From: Paenibacillus sp. E222 | Lineage (GTDB): Bacteria; Bacillota; Bacilli; Paenibacillales; Paenibacillaceae | Direction of reading: 5' to 3' | DNA: 64,000 bases | Assembly: GCF_013401555.1 (NCBI RefSeq) | Contig: NZ_CP058552.1 | Span: forward strand, 1,550,001 to 1,614,000 | Part shown: one piece after another, positions 42,589 to 52,437 of the stretch | Layout: each line of letters starts with the position of its first letter | How positions within the stretch are numbered: the stretch's first letter is position 1 | Position numbers and translations under genes: made by a program | The notes under the pieces: generated by a model | The model's database searches: none | Told to the model about the DNA's origin: nothing | The model's input: the letters and a program-made list of their open reading frames with translations, nothing else

Positions 42589-43455
42589 ATGAACAAGCGC
42601 ATCGCGCCTTATTACTGGATGACGGTTCCGGCGGTAGTATTGTTCTTCGTGTTTATGACGCTGCCGGCCCTCCAGGGGATTTATTATTCATTTACGAACT
42701 ACAACGGATTCGGTAAAGGTTATGATTTTGTTGGATTCAAAAACTATTTCAATCTGTTTCAAGATGACAATGTAGGCAATGCCTACTGGTTTACCTTCAA
42801 GTTTGCGATCGTTGTAACGATCCTGACGAATATTCTGAGCCTGCTCATTGCACTCGGGCTGAATGCCAAGATCAAGTTCCGTAACTTTTTCCGTGGCATC
42901 TACTTCTTGCCGAATATCCTGAGTGTATTGATCGTGGGTTACATATTTAACTACCTGTTCTCCAACGTATTCCCAATCTGGGGACAGAACCTAGGCATCA
43001 ACGCCTTATCCACCAACATTCTGGGCAGCGAAAGCCTGGCATGGATTGGGATCGTGATTGTGGCGGTATGGCAATCCGTCGCGTTGAATACGATTCTGTA
43101 TTTGGCGGGATTGCAGACGATCCCTACGACATTGTATGAAGCCTCAAATCTGGACGGCGCCGGCAAATGGCGTGAATTCTGGAGCATTACGTTTCCGCTA
43201 ATTGCCCCGTTCTTCACAATTAATATGGTGCTGGCGATGAAAAACTCACTGATGGTCTTTGACCAGATCGTAGCCTTGACGAATGGTGGACCGGGACGGG
43301 CAACACAGTCCATCTCCCACCTGATCTACACGGGTGGATTTGAAGGCGGCGAATATGCATATCAATCTGCGAACTCGGTTATCTATTTCATCGTTATTGC
43401 GGTGATTTCGATTCTGCAAATCCGGTTCCTGCAAAGAAGGGAGACGGATCTGTAA
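42589..43455 (+). CDS. Sugar ABC importer permease (MalF type)
   Basis: The 288-residue CUT1 permease has six membrane segments and the EAA loop LYEASNLDGAGKWREFWSITF. ATG 42589 follows AAGGAGGA; TTG 42568 lies before the site and is rejected. Its stop overlaps the next start (TAATG). Confidence 0.87.
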   Translation: MNKRIAPYYWMTVPAVVLFFVFMTLPALQGIYYSFTNYNGFGKGYDFVGFKNYFNLFQDDNVGNAYWFTFKFAIVVTILTNILSLLIALGLNAKIKFRNFFRGIYFLPNILSVLIVGYIFNYLFSNVFPIWGQNLGINALSTNILGSESLAWIGIVIVAVWQSVALNTILYLAGLQTIPTTLYEASNLDGAGKWREFWSITFPLIAPFFTINMVLAMKNSLMVFDQIVALTNGGPGRATQSISHLIYTGGFEGGEYAYQSANSVIYFIVIAVISILQIRFLQRRETDL

Positions 43456-44282
43456 TGAGAAGCCGTTTACGTACCAACTGGCCCGTTATGTTGTTGATTG
43501 TTCTGGGTACTTTATTCATTCTGTTCCCTTTATATATGACGGTTACGATCGCATTGAAGAATCCGGAGCAAATGGCCCAATCCGTCTTTGCTATTCCGAC
43601 GACGCTTCACTGGGAGAACTTTGCAAGTGCAATAGATATGACAAACTTCTTCCAATCGTTCCGTAACAGTGCCATTGTTACTGCGTCAACAGTCATTCTG
43701 ACCTTGCTCAGTAACTCCATGGTCGCTTACGCCATTGCGCGTAATATGGAGAAACGGAAATTTTTCAAAGGGCTGTACTATTACTTCGTCAGCGCGATGT
43801 TCATTCCGTTTCCAATCATTATGCTGCCGATTGTTAAGTTGACTGCATCACTGGAAATGACCAATTTGCTGGGTCTTATCCTGCTGCATACGGTGTATGG
43901 TCTCGCCTTTAACGTATTTGTGTATGTAGGTTATATTCGGTCCATTCCGGTAGCGCTGGAGGAGGCAGCCTTTGTAGATGGAGCGACAACTTGGGGCACG
44001 TTCTGGAAAATCATTTTCCCATTGATGGCGCCGATCAGTGCCACGGTTGGTATCCTAACTTGTCTGTCTACTTACAATGACTTCCTGCTGCCACTCATTA
44101 TTATTAGCGACCCGGCACAATACACACTACCACTGGTACAATATGTGTTCCAGGGTCAATTCAATACCGACTTCAACCTGGCGTTTGCATCGTACCTGCT
44201 GGCGCTGCTGCCAATGATCATCATTTATCTGTTTGCACAGAAGTGGATCATCAACGGTGTAACGCAAGGCTCAGTGAAATAA
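43455..44282 (+). CDS. Sugar ABC importer permease (MalG type)
   Basis: The 275-residue CUT1 permease has the EAA loop LEEAAFVDGATTWGTFWKIIF and tail NGVTQGSVK. It completes the importer started at 41325. Confidence 0.87.
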   Translation: MRSRLRTNWPVMLLIVLGTLFILFPLYMTVTIALKNPEQMAQSVFAIPTTLHWENFASAIDMTNFFQSFRNSAIVTASTVILTLLSNSMVAYAIARNMEKRKFFKGLYYYFVSAMFIPFPIIMLPIVKLTASLEMTNLLGLILLHTVYGLAFNVFVYVGYIRSIPVALEEAAFVDGATTWGTFWKIIFPLMAPISATVGILTCLSTYNDFLLPLIIISDPAQYTLPLVQYVFQGQFNTDFNLAFASYLLALLPMIIIYLFAQKWIINGVTQGSVK

Positions 44283-44288
44283 TGAAGA

Positions 44289-44322
44289 AAAGGGCGGACT
44301 CATGGAGTCCGTTCTTTTTTTT
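44289..44322 (+). terminator. Terminator of the first sugar importer
   Basis: CGGACT pairs with AGTCCG, extended by G-T pairs, and is followed by a long T-run. In the gap to the kinase gene, TGTAAACGCTTCAA (44455-44468) is a weak cre-like sequence. Confidence 0.8.
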
Positions 44323-44567
44323 GTTTTCATGAGCTTCTGGTTTGTGGTGCTGTCCTGTATTTAAGTGATTGATTAAGATTGGAATCTGTGCTATTTTTTA
44401 GTCGTTAGTTTAATCACTAAACAAAGATCGATGAAGGAGAACAATAAGCCAAAGTGTAAACGCTTCAATAATTGGCGATGATGGATTCCGGCATACTTGT
44501 ACTCAATCGTCACCCAACATGAGAAACGGGTGGCGATTTCTTTTACATGCGGGGAGGAGAATGGGGT

Positions 44568-46355
44568 TTGCGAGTGAATTGGGGCAGATGGAACTCGTTG
44601 CGCAATCAGATCTTTGTTGGTTTTGTACTGGTGATGCTGGTGGTGTTATTTATTGCAGGAATCGTCGCCTATGATCGGGTATCCGGTTTGCTGAAAACCA
44701 ATGCGGAGAAGCATATCCATCAAACTGCTGTTCAGGCTAATGGCAGACTGGATGCCTTAATCGCACAGGTTAACTCGCTGACGTCCCAAGTGGCAGATGA
44801 TTCTTATGTGCAGCGTTTGCTGAGCAATGAGAAGGGTGGGGAACAGGCTACGTTTAATCAGCGTCAAGCGCTCTTGCAGGTTGTGAGCAGCTATCCGTCC
44901 TTTATGAGCGGTGTGCAGAGTCTGGAAATCTATACGACAACTTACAGCAGAATATTTCCCATGGATGACCGATCTTTGGATGGAAGGCTCGGACGTAACT
45001 GGATAGCGGAAGCAGACGCGGAGAAGGGGAGGCTGGTCTGGGTCGGCCCCGACCCGGAAGATCCCGGAGTCATTATGGCTATTCGGCGAATCAGTCTGAT
45101 GGACCGGGCTTTTGAATCTGGCGGTTATGTCGTGGTGCGGATGCAGCGCAGCTTTTTTCAACTGAATGACTTGGATGCTGAGGACGACGTAGAGGATTCA
45201 ATTCTGCTGGTGGATGCAGCAGGAAGCGTAGTTACTTCCAATCTGGAGGCCAGTCTGGATGTGGAGGCACTCCTAAGCAGTGACAGCTCTGTTGTCCAGA
45301 CCCGGGATGAGCCTTATATCGTCGTCAGACAGCATTCCGAAATGACGGGATGGACACTCGCGGTTCTTACTCCTGTAAGCGAGACGACGGAGGGCGTGTC
45401 CATTCTTCGGACGGCACTGCTTATTTCCGGTTTGTTTGGCGTCGTGCTGTTCCTCATTATGTCTTTTCTCTTGTCTACCATGATTACACGTCCCATCACC
45501 CGTCTGATGAGGGCCATGCGCAGTGCACGCCCGGGAGCCATGAAGCCCAACATTATGTTCAGCTCAACGATGGAGATTCACAGGCTCAATGAAGTATACA
45601 ATCAGATGGTTTATCGGCTGAACGAGTTGACCGAGGAGATCTACGAGAAGGAAATCATGCATTCACGCACAGAACTGAAAGCTCTGCAGTCGCAGATTAA
45701 TCCTCATTTTCTGTTTAACACGCTGGAGGCGTTCTACTGGTCACTTGATGACAAGGGAGATGAGGAAATGGCGCGTATGGTTGTGGCGATGTCTCGCCTA
45801 TTTCGCTACATTATCTCCAGCCCCAATCAGGATGAATGGGTTACGATTGCCGATGAACTGGAGCACGCGGAACGTTATCTTCGAATTATGGAGATGAGGC
45901 TGGGAGAAAGGTTGCAATGGGAGATCAGACTGAGTGATGCGATGCGCACCGTGAGAATTCCCAAATTGCTCATACAGCCTTTGGTGGAGAATGCCATCCT
46001 TCACGGGATCGAGAGCAAAATCGAACCGGGAAAGGTAAGCATCCATGTAGATGCTTCCACGCAGGAGGGTCTGGTCCATATCGAAGTTCGGGATGATGGA
46101 CCTGGCATGGATGATTCTCGGCTTCAATCTGTTGTTCGCGCATTGAATGGTGGACCTGCTGTTTCCGACAAGGGAACAGGCGTGGGCCTGATTAACGTGC
46201 ATCGCAGGTTGAAGCTTTATTTTGGCAGTCAGCTTGGGGAATTGTGCAGACTTACCATTACGAGCAAGGTCGGTGAAGGGGCTGTTATTCGCTTTGAGAT
46301 TCCGAAGGATACGGAGGGTGCATATGATTCATGGCAGAACGATTCTAATCGTTGA
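44568..46355 (+). CDS. YesM-type sensor histidine kinase
   Basis: The roughly 595-residue kinase has a membrane helix near residues 14-36, an extracellular sensor (about 40-280), a second helix (about 283-305), a HAMP domain, a His_kinase domain with QSQINPHFLFNTLEAF (phosphorylated His about 380) and an ATPase domain with NAILHG and GTGVGLINVHRRL. TTG 44568 lies 8 nt after GGGAGGAG; ATG 44547 precedes that site. It overlaps the response regulator by 32 nt. It probably senses an extracellular sugar or a loaded binding protein. Confidence 0.87.
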   Translation: MRVNWGRWNSLRNQIFVGFVLVMLVVLFIAGIVAYDRVSGLLKTNAEKHIHQTAVQANGRLDALIAQVNSLTSQVADDSYVQRLLSNEKGGEQATFNQRQALLQVVSSYPSFMSGVQSLEIYTTTYSRIFPMDDRSLDGRLGRNWIAEADAEKGRLVWVGPDPEDPGVIMAIRRISLMDRAFESGGYVVVRMQRSFFQLNDLDAEDDVEDSILLVDAAGSVVTSNLEASLDVEALLSSDSSVVQTRDEPYIVVRQHSEMTGWTLAVLTPVSETTEGVSILRTALLISGLFGVVLFLIMSFLLSTMITRPITRLMRAMRSARPGAMKPNIMFSSTMEIHRLNEVYNQMVYRLNELTEEIYEKEIMHSRTELKALQSQINPHFLFNTLEAFYWSLDDKGDEEMARMVVAMSRLFRYIISSPNQDEWVTIADELEHAERYLRIMEMRLGERLQWEIRLSDAMRTVRIPKLLIQPLVENAILHGIESKIEPGKVSIHVDASTQEGLVHIEVRDDGPGMDDSRLQSVVRALNGGPAVSDKGTGVGLINVHRRLKLYFGSQLGELCRLTITSKVGEGAVIRFEIPKDTEGAYDSWQNDSNR

Positions 46356-47127
46356 TGATGAGCCGCGTACACGAGAAGGCATTCGCAAGACGCTGGAAGG
46401 TTGGTCAGCAGGTCGTAATGAAATTCGAACTGCGGCAAGTGGAGTAGAGGCAGCGGCATGGCTCCGGGAACAGACGGCGGACCTTTTAATTACAGACGTT
46501 CGCATGCCAGAATTCTCTGGTCTGTCGCTCGTTGAAGCCGTGCAGCAGTTTCCGAGCAAGCCAGTCGTGCTGATTATGTCTGGGCATGCCGACTTCCAAT
46601 ATGCCCAGCAGGCCATCAAACTGGGTGTGGTTGATTATCTGCTTAAACCGATTGAGAAGGAACAGCTGATTCAGACGGTAGAGAAAGCTTTGCAACTCAG
46701 GGACCAACAGCGGCGTATTCAAACGATGCAGAAGCTGGTTGACCCAAAGCTGCTGGATGCCAAGGAACGGGGAGACCAGAGGCTTAATCCCCAGATCAGT
46801 GAAGCTGTTGCTTATGTGGAAGCCCATCTCAGCGAGCATGTTACTCTGCGGGAAATCGCTGATATGCTGCATTTGAACTCAAGTTATTTTAGCGTTCTGT
46901 TCAAGGAGCAGATCGGGATTAATTTTAGCGAATTTCTAACCCGTACGCGTATTCAGCGGGCGAAGGAGATGCTTGTGCAGACGACTCTGCCCATCTCGGA
47001 GATTGCCGAACAGGTCGGCTACCAGACGGATAAATATTTTATTAAGGTATTCAAAAGTCTCGAAGGGCTCAGCCCAAGCAAATATCGTCATTCCATTACG
47101 GTTCGTAAAGAGACTGAATTACCATAA
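46324..47127 (+). CDS. YesN-type response regulator with AraC DNA-binding domain
   Basis: The 267-residue protein has a receiver domain (DD 11-12, phospho-Asp D58 in ITDVRMPEFSG, Lys in LLKPIEK) and an AraC-type double helix-turn-helix at the C-terminus (LREIADMLHLNSSYFSVLFKEQ, ISEIAEQVGYQTDKYFIKVFK). ATG 46324 inside the kinase end is the start. It is the partner of the YesM-type kinase and likely activates one or both flanking sugar importers. Confidence 0.88.
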   Translation: MIHGRTILIVDDEPRTREGIRKTLEGWSAGRNEIRTAASGVEAAAWLREQTADLLITDVRMPEFSGLSLVEAVQQFPSKPVVLIMSGHADFQYAQQAIKLGVVDYLLKPIEKEQLIQTVEKALQLRDQQRRIQTMQKLVDPKLLDAKERGDQRLNPQISEAVAYVEAHLSEHVTLREIADMLHLNSSYFSVLFKEQIGINFSEFLTRTRIQRAKEMLVQTTLPISEIAEQVGYQTDKYFIKVFKSLEGLSPSKYRHSITVRKETELP

Positions 47128-47191
47128 AATAGTGGAGTTTTTCCAAATCATCCTGGTCTTATGGGGGAGATGTACCCATGCTACAATTTTA

Positions 47192-47205
47192 TTAAAGCGG
47201 TTACA
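47192..47205. promoter_or_regulatory. Candidate cre site before the second sugar importer
   Basis: TTAAAGCGGTTACA matches the cre consensus at all defined positions but one and lies 33 nt before the binding-protein start. CcpA repression is plausible. Confidence 0.45.
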
Positions 47206-47238
47206 TCAACCGAATAACCATTACAGGGGGTTAGGAAT

Positions 47239-48558
47239 ATGAGAAAAAAGCCAATAGCAATGCTACTGACATTGACACTTATCCTCGCCGTGTTTTTATC
47301 CGGATGCAGCAATTCAGGTTCTGACGGAGAGGGTGAAGCGAGCGGTAGTGGCTCTGACGGAAAAGTGACCCTCAAGTTTATGCATCTTTGGCCAGCAGGC
47401 AGCTCTGCACAGCAGAATAAGCTGGTCAACGAGATCATCAAACAGTACCAGACCGATCATCCCAACGTGACCATCAAACAGGAAGTGCTGGAGAATGAGC
47501 AATATAAGAACAAATTGAAAATCCTTTCCGCATCCAATGAACTCCCGGATGTAGGCGTAACATGGGCAGCGGGTTTTTTGGAGCCTTATGTGAAGGGCAA
47601 TCTGTTTGCTCCGCTGGATGACCTCCTGAGTGGTTCGCTCGAAGGAAAATTCATTGCCGGAACAACCGAAGCGTATGCCGTAGACGGCAAAACCTATGCG
47701 CTCCCGATTGAATTGAACATATCTCCGATCTATTACAACAAAGACATTTTTGCCAAATATAATCTGCAGCCCCCGGCCACATATGATGAATTCCTGAATG
47801 TTGTGAAAACGCTGACAGACAATGGTGTGGTTCCCATCGCTCTCGGCAACAAGGATCGATGGACCGGATCTCTCTGGTATATGTATCTGGCCAATCGATT
47901 GGGCGGGGACGCATTGGAGAAGGCCATCAACGGCACAGGCAAGTTTGACGATCCTGCCCTGATCCAGGCGGCAGCCGAAGTACAGAAGCTGGTGGATATG
48001 AACGCCTTTAACAAAGGCTACAACGGCCTGTCCAATGATGAAGGTAAATCGGAATTCATGAATGAGAAAGCTGCCATGTACCTCATGGGCACCTGGGAAC
48101 TGCCGAACTATACCACCAATCCGGATGTCCCGCAGGAGTTCAAGGATAAAATCGGATTTTTCAAATTCCCGACAATGGATGTTGGCAAAAGCGATATTAA
48201 CAGTTGGGTTGGCGGCCCGGGTGTAGGCTTGTTCGTCGCACAGAACTCCAAGGTGAAGGATGAAGCTCAAAAATTTGTTCAATATTTTGTCGAAAAATGG
48301 GGCGAAAGCTCTGTAACCGAGGCGGGTGTAATTCCGGCAACAAAAGTGGATACAGCCGAAGTAAAACTGCCGCAGCTTTACACTGACCTGCTGAATGAAT
48401 TGAATCAGGCCAGCAGCCTGACATTATTCGCCGACGTGCAGATGAAACCGACCGCAGCTCAAGTCCATCTGGACATGATCCAGGCGTTGTTCGGAAAAGC
48501 GGTCACTCCTGAGGAATTTGTGAAGAATCATCAGGAAGCCATTGATAAAGGCAACTAA
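47239..48558 (+). CDS. Sugar ABC importer, substrate-binding lipoprotein
   Basis: The 439-residue family 1 solute-binding protein has a lipobox (LSGCSNS) followed by a Gly/Ser-rich spacer. Motifs are YALPIELNISPIYYNKDIFAKY and FMNEKAAMYLMGTWELPNY. It lies 111 nt after the YesN-type regulator, the usual arrangement for a YesMN-controlled importer. Ligand unknown. Confidence 0.87.
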   Translation: MRKKPIAMLLTLTLILAVFLSGCSNSGSDGEGEASGSGSDGKVTLKFMHLWPAGSSAQQNKLVNEIIKQYQTDHPNVTIKQEVLENEQYKNKLKILSASNELPDVGVTWAAGFLEPYVKGNLFAPLDDLLSGSLEGKFIAGTTEAYAVDGKTYALPIELNISPIYYNKDIFAKYNLQPPATYDEFLNVVKTLTDNGVVPIALGNKDRWTGSLWYMYLANRLGGDALEKAINGTGKFDDPALIQAAAEVQKLVDMNAFNKGYNGLSNDEGKSEFMNEKAAMYLMGTWELPNYTTNPDVPQEFKDKIGFFKFPTMDVGKSDINSWVGGPGVGLFVAQNSKVKDEAQKFVQYFVEKWGESSVTEAGVIPATKVDTAEVKLPQLYTDLLNELNQASSLTLFADVQMKPTAAQVHLDMIQALFGKAVTPEEFVKNHQEAIDKGN

Positions 48559-48586
48559 CGTACAACGCTCATAGGGAGGATATTGT

Positions 48587-49468
48587 ATGGATAAAGTCAT
48601 GTCCAACCGTTTAGTCGCTGCGTTGTACGTGCTTCCCGCACTGCTGCTGTTATTGGTACTGATCTATATCCCGATCGTGCTGACCGGATATTACGGATTG
48701 ATGCAGTGGGACGGGATCGGCGCAATGACCTTTATCGGTTTTGAAAATTATGCAAGATTGCTTCATGACGCAACGTTCTGGCAGAGTGCATATCATACCT
48801 TTTTGCTGGCCTTGTTCTCTGCACTGAGTCTGATCGGTTATCTTATGATTGCCCTGGTGTTGTCAGGAAAAATTAAGGGAGCCAACCTGTTTCGGAAAAT
48901 ATATCTGATTCCTATGCTGCTGTCCTCTGTAGCAATCGCACAGCTGTGGCTAAAGATTTACCATCCCAGCAATGGTGTGTTAAACACCTTTCTGGAAGCA
49001 ATCGGGGTTGCCAATCCGCCAGCCTGGCTGGCGGAGCCATCCCTGGTGCTGTATGCCCTGTTCGTACCGATCTTGTGGCAGTATGCCGGATTCTATATTC
49101 TGATCTACTATGCTGCGCTCAAGAATATCCCGGAATCGTTGATTGAAGCAGCGCGGATTGATGGAGCAAGCCCTTGGCAGATAGCCTTTCGCATCAAGCT
49201 GCCCCTGATCACGGAAGTGATCAAAGTGACGATCGTGCTGGCTGTCGTTGGCTCGCTGAAGTACTTTGACCTCATATATGTGATGACGGACGGTGGACCG
49301 AATGGCTCCAGTGAAGTGATGGCTTCTTATATGTATCATCAGGCTTTCCGTGGATTCGACTTTGGTTATGGGAGTGCCGTTGGTTTCTTCCTGCTCGTGA
49401 TCTGTCTGGTCGTTACCTGGCTGCTTCGGAAAGCTACAGCATCCAAAGACACCATTCAGTATTCTTGA
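48587..49468 (+). CDS. Sugar ABC importer permease (MalF type)
   Basis: The 293-residue CUT1 permease has six membrane segments and the EAA loop LIEAARIDGASPWQIAFRIKL. ATG 48587 follows AGGGAGG. Confidence 0.87.
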   Translation: MDKVMSNRLVAALYVLPALLLLLVLIYIPIVLTGYYGLMQWDGIGAMTFIGFENYARLLHDATFWQSAYHTFLLALFSALSLIGYLMIALVLSGKIKGANLFRKIYLIPMLLSSVAIAQLWLKIYHPSNGVLNTFLEAIGVANPPAWLAEPSLVLYALFVPILWQYAGFYILIYYAALKNIPESLIEAARIDGASPWQIAFRIKLPLITEVIKVTIVLAVVGSLKYFDLIYVMTDGGPNGSSEVMASYMYHQAFRGFDFGYGSAVGFFLLVICLVVTWLLRKATASKDTIQYS

Positions 49469-49498
49469 GTCAAGTGAAATGAAAGGAGGTTCATCCCT

Positions 49499-50386
49499 GT
49501 GAAGACCGATACTGCGGTTCGGTTGCCAGCCTATCCGGGAACAGGCACAGGACCCACTGTGCTGAGAAGGCTCGGCTATGTCCTGCTCTACAGCCTGTTG
49601 ATCTTGGTGGCGCTGCTGCAGATTCTGCCCTTGATATGGCTGCTGCTGTTCTCGCTAAAAAACAATCAGGAAGTATTCGATATGGCACCGTTTGCCCTTC
49701 CCGCGACTCCGCGTTGGGAGAACTATGTGAAGGTGTGGACGGAAGGCAACATCAGTTTATATTTCTTCAATAGTGTCTGGATCACGGTGGTATCCGTTGT
49801 GTTCACCGTCCTGTTCGCGAGTCTGGTCACCTTCGCGATAACCCGCATGCGCTGGAAAGGGCGTTCTCTGGTGCTCGGATTGTTCATGGTGGGTATGATG
49901 ATCCCTGTGCACTCTACGCTGATTCCGTTGTTCAGCCTGTTCCTGAAGCTTCACCTTACGGATCATCCATTGTCGGTCATTTTGTCATACATCGCGTTTA
50001 ATATGCCAATCACGATTATGATTCTGCTTGGCTTCTACTACGCCCTTCCGCGGGAAGTGGAGGAAGCAGCGGTGATGGACGGCTGTTCTGTTCATCGGAT
50101 TTTCTTCCGTATCGTCCTGCCAATGACAGCTTCGGTGATCGCTACGACAGCGATTATCAACATGATTTATGACTGGAATGAATTCATCTTCGTGAATACG
50201 TTCATTAGCACAGATGCGTACAAAACGCTGACCGTTGGGGTGCAGAATTTTATTGGACAGTATACAACCGATTGGGGAGCGATTGGTGCGACACTGATGA
50301 TCAGCATCCTGCCGATCCTGATCGCTTTTCTCGTCTTGAGCAATCGAATTGTGGAGGGCATCGCTGCCGGATCGGTAAAAGGATAA
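49499..50386 (+). CDS. Sugar ABC importer permease (MalG type)
   Basis: The 295-residue CUT1 permease has the EAA loop VEEAAVMDGCSVHRIFFRIVL and tail EGIAAGSVKG. GTG 49499 lies 8 nt after AAAGGAGGT. It completes the second importer. Confidence 0.87.
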   Translation: MKTDTAVRLPAYPGTGTGPTVLRRLGYVLLYSLLILVALLQILPLIWLLLFSLKNNQEVFDMAPFALPATPRWENYVKVWTEGNISLYFFNSVWITVVSVVFTVLFASLVTFAITRMRWKGRSLVLGLFMVGMMIPVHSTLIPLFSLFLKLHLTDHPLSVILSYIAFNMPITIMILLGFYYALPREVEEAAVMDGCSVHRIFFRIVLPMTASVIATTAIINMIYDWNEFIFVNTFISTDAYKTLTVGVQNFIGQYTTDWGAIGATLMISILPILIAFLVLSNRIVEGIAAGSVKG

Positions 50387-50447
50387 TCAGTAAACGTTTA
50401 AAGCCCTGCGTATAAAATACTTGTCATCGAAATGAGTTAAACCTTAG

Positions 50448-50490
50448 ACCCTTACATATCCCGATCCTAAAGGGATGTGTAAGGGTTTTT
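50448..50490 (+). terminator. Terminator of the second sugar importer
   Basis: ACCCTTACATATCCC pairs with GGGATGTGTAAGGGT (15 bp with G-T pairs) and is followed by TTTT. Confidence 0.88.
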
Positions 50491-50526
50491 GCTCATCGCC
50501 CCGGCGCTAGATAAATTGAAAGGAAT

Positions 50527-50586
50527 AAAATCTAGGATAACAGCGATCGGAAGGTTGTTCTGGCATCGGAGTGGCAAGTGTAAATA
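50527..50586. repeat. Dispersed intergenic repeat, copy 2
   Basis: Shares the core GGATAACAGCGATCG (50535-50549) and following blocks with 37919-37978. It lies in the gap 50387-50739; the rest of that gap after the terminator is AT-rich and probably holds the MATE gene promoter. Confidence 0.6.
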
Positions 50587-50739
50587 ATATTAGTTCAATT
50601 TATATAAATGAAAGATCTGAAAATACCTATTATTGGAATTTCAAAAAACTTTCAAGTTTTTTCGCAAAACTACTGCATTTTCAAACTACCTGTGCTAACA
50701 TACCCTAAGAATTAAAGCCCACACGGGAAAGGTGAGAAA

Positions 50740-52146
50740 ATGACAGCAATATCCTCAACCCAAGAGTCCCTGCGTTCGGATGCCAAGGATCTGAATCTGA
50801 TTCGGCTAACATGGCCAATTTTCCTGGAACTCTTCTTGTTTATGTTGATGGGGAGCGTGGATACGTTCATGCTCAGTTCGGTGTCCGATAATGCAGTATC
50901 CGGAGTCGGAGCAGCCAACCAGATTATCTCCATTGCGATTCTTGTACTGGAAGTCATTGGACATGGCGCTGCTATTGTAGTGGCACAATATATTGGTTCG
51001 AAGAAATTGAGTGAGGCGGCACAGGTCACAGGTAATGCGATTACGCTTAATCTAATTGTCGGACTGATTCTGAGCGGAAGCTTCCTTCTGTTCGGAGGTC
51101 ATCTGCTTACACTGCTTCATATCCAAGGTGAAATATACGATTTTGCCCGTTCTTATATAAGTATTGTCGGAGGCGGGATCTTCCTCCAGGCGCTGATTAA
51201 CGCGCTGGCCGCGACGATTCGGACGCATGGTTATACCAAAGAAACAATGTATGTTTCTGTTCTGATGAACGTGATTCACGTCGTTGGTAACTACGCCCTT
51301 ATTTTTGGCCATTTCGGCTTGCCAAAGCTTGGTGTGGAAGGGGCAGCGATCTCTACGGTGGGAAGCCGTCTGATCTGCTTGATTATTTTCTTCTGGTTGC
51401 TCTATCGGGTTATGGATGTAAGGGTGGAGTTCGGCTATTACATCAACCTTTCGAAGAAGTTTATTGGCAAAATATTACGAATCGGTATCCCCTCTGCGCT
51501 TGAATCCGTTGTGTATCAGTCCTGCCAGCTCGTCTTCACACTGTACGTGACCTATCTGGGGGCTGAAGCGATGGCAACCCGGCAATATGCGGGTAACATT
51601 TCAAGCTATATCTATCTATTCAGCATGGCGATCGGAATGGGGACATCCATTATTGTTGGTCGGCTGGTCGGTGCGCGGCGCAAGAATGATGCATACAAAC
51701 GTGTATTTGACAGTGTGAAGTGGGCGCTGCTCGCCACCATTGTGATCGATGTGATTATTATTCTCTTCCGTGTTCCGCTGATGAGTGTGTTCACGGATAA
51801 TCCGGAAATTATCAGGCTGGGCGCACAGGTCATCCTGCTCAGTCTTCTGCTGGAGACCGGGCGAACCTGCAATATTGTGATTATTGGTTCGCTACGAGCC
51901 GCAGGGGATGCGAAGTTCCCGGTATACATGGGACTGATCTCCATGGTCTGCATGAGTCTGCCGCTGGGCTACCTGCTGGTGTTCAAGCTTCATATGGGGC
52001 TCGCCGGTGTCTGGCTTGCGATTGCCGCAGACGAGTGGACACGCGCTGTCATTATGTATTTCCGCTGGAAGAGCCGGGCTTGGGAGAAACATGATCTGTT
52101 GGATCATGAGGAGGAAGTTGGAGCTCAGCCGGTGCCAGCAGTATAA
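50740..52146 (+). CDS. MATE-family multidrug/metabolite exporter
   Basis: The 468-residue protein has about twelve membrane segments in two similar halves. The first half opens TWPIFLELFLFMLMGSVDTFMLS, and the second opens IGIPSALESVVYQSCQLVFTLYV, as in MATE exporters. It would export cationic compounds using a sodium or proton gradient. It is monocistronic. Confidence 0.87.
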   Translation: MTAISSTQESLRSDAKDLNLIRLTWPIFLELFLFMLMGSVDTFMLSSVSDNAVSGVGAANQIISIAILVLEVIGHGAAIVVAQYIGSKKLSEAAQVTGNAITLNLIVGLILSGSFLLFGGHLLTLLHIQGEIYDFARSYISIVGGGIFLQALINALAATIRTHGYTKETMYVSVLMNVIHVVGNYALIFGHFGLPKLGVEGAAISTVGSRLICLIIFFWLLYRVMDVRVEFGYYINLSKKFIGKILRIGIPSALESVVYQSCQLVFTLYVTYLGAEAMATRQYAGNISSYIYLFSMAIGMGTSIIVGRLVGARRKNDAYKRVFDSVKWALLATIVIDVIIILFRVPLMSVFTDNPEIIRLGAQVILLSLLLETGRTCNIVIIGSLRAAGDAKFPVYMGLISMVCMSLPLGYLLVFKLHMGLAGVWLAIAADEWTRAVIMYFRWKSRAWEKHDLLDHEEEVGAQPVPAV

Positions 52147-52230
52147 TGATGGTTTGGAAAATAATTTCGATTTGATCGGGGTATAGAAATAAAAAGGCTC
52201 CGCACTTGGAGCCGTTAGTCTTATTCAAGA

Positions 52231-52279
52231 AGAGTCAATCATGGGATGGAGCATTTCTCCTTATGGTTGGCTCTTTTTT
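52231..52279 (+). terminator. Terminator after the MATE gene
   Basis: AGAGTCAATCAT pairs with ATGGTTGGCTCT (12 bp, three G-T) around an inner GGAG/CTCC hairpin, followed by TTTTTT. A separate GGCTCC/GGAGCC hairpin at 52199-52213 has its T-run on the minus strand. Confidence 0.8.
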
Positions 52280-52437
52280 CGTTAATTTGTGCGTCATTAC
52301 GTTGTTGCCTTGGAGAGGTGCAGATCATGGGCGCGGTTTGTATCGGAGCTTGTCCCCAGAACAATTTAGCAAAAATGATCAAAACGAGATGTGCAGCCTC
52401 ACGTATAGTAAGGATATGGAAAGGGGCTGTACTTTAT

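Noticed and set aside
44455..44468. cre-like sequence TGTAAACGCTTCAA before the YesM-type kinase
   Set aside because: It misses two defined positions of the cre consensus, too weak to list as a site.
52199..52213. Hairpin GGCTCC/GGAGCC as the MATE terminator
   Set aside because: Its T-run is on the minus strand only, where no gene ends nearby; the longer stem at 52231-52279 is the better plus-strand terminator.
52246..52437. Upstream part of the frame leading into the AraC remnant
   Set aside because: It starts inside the MATE terminator hairpin and encodes nothing AraC-like; only the part from the TTG at 52438 matches the family.
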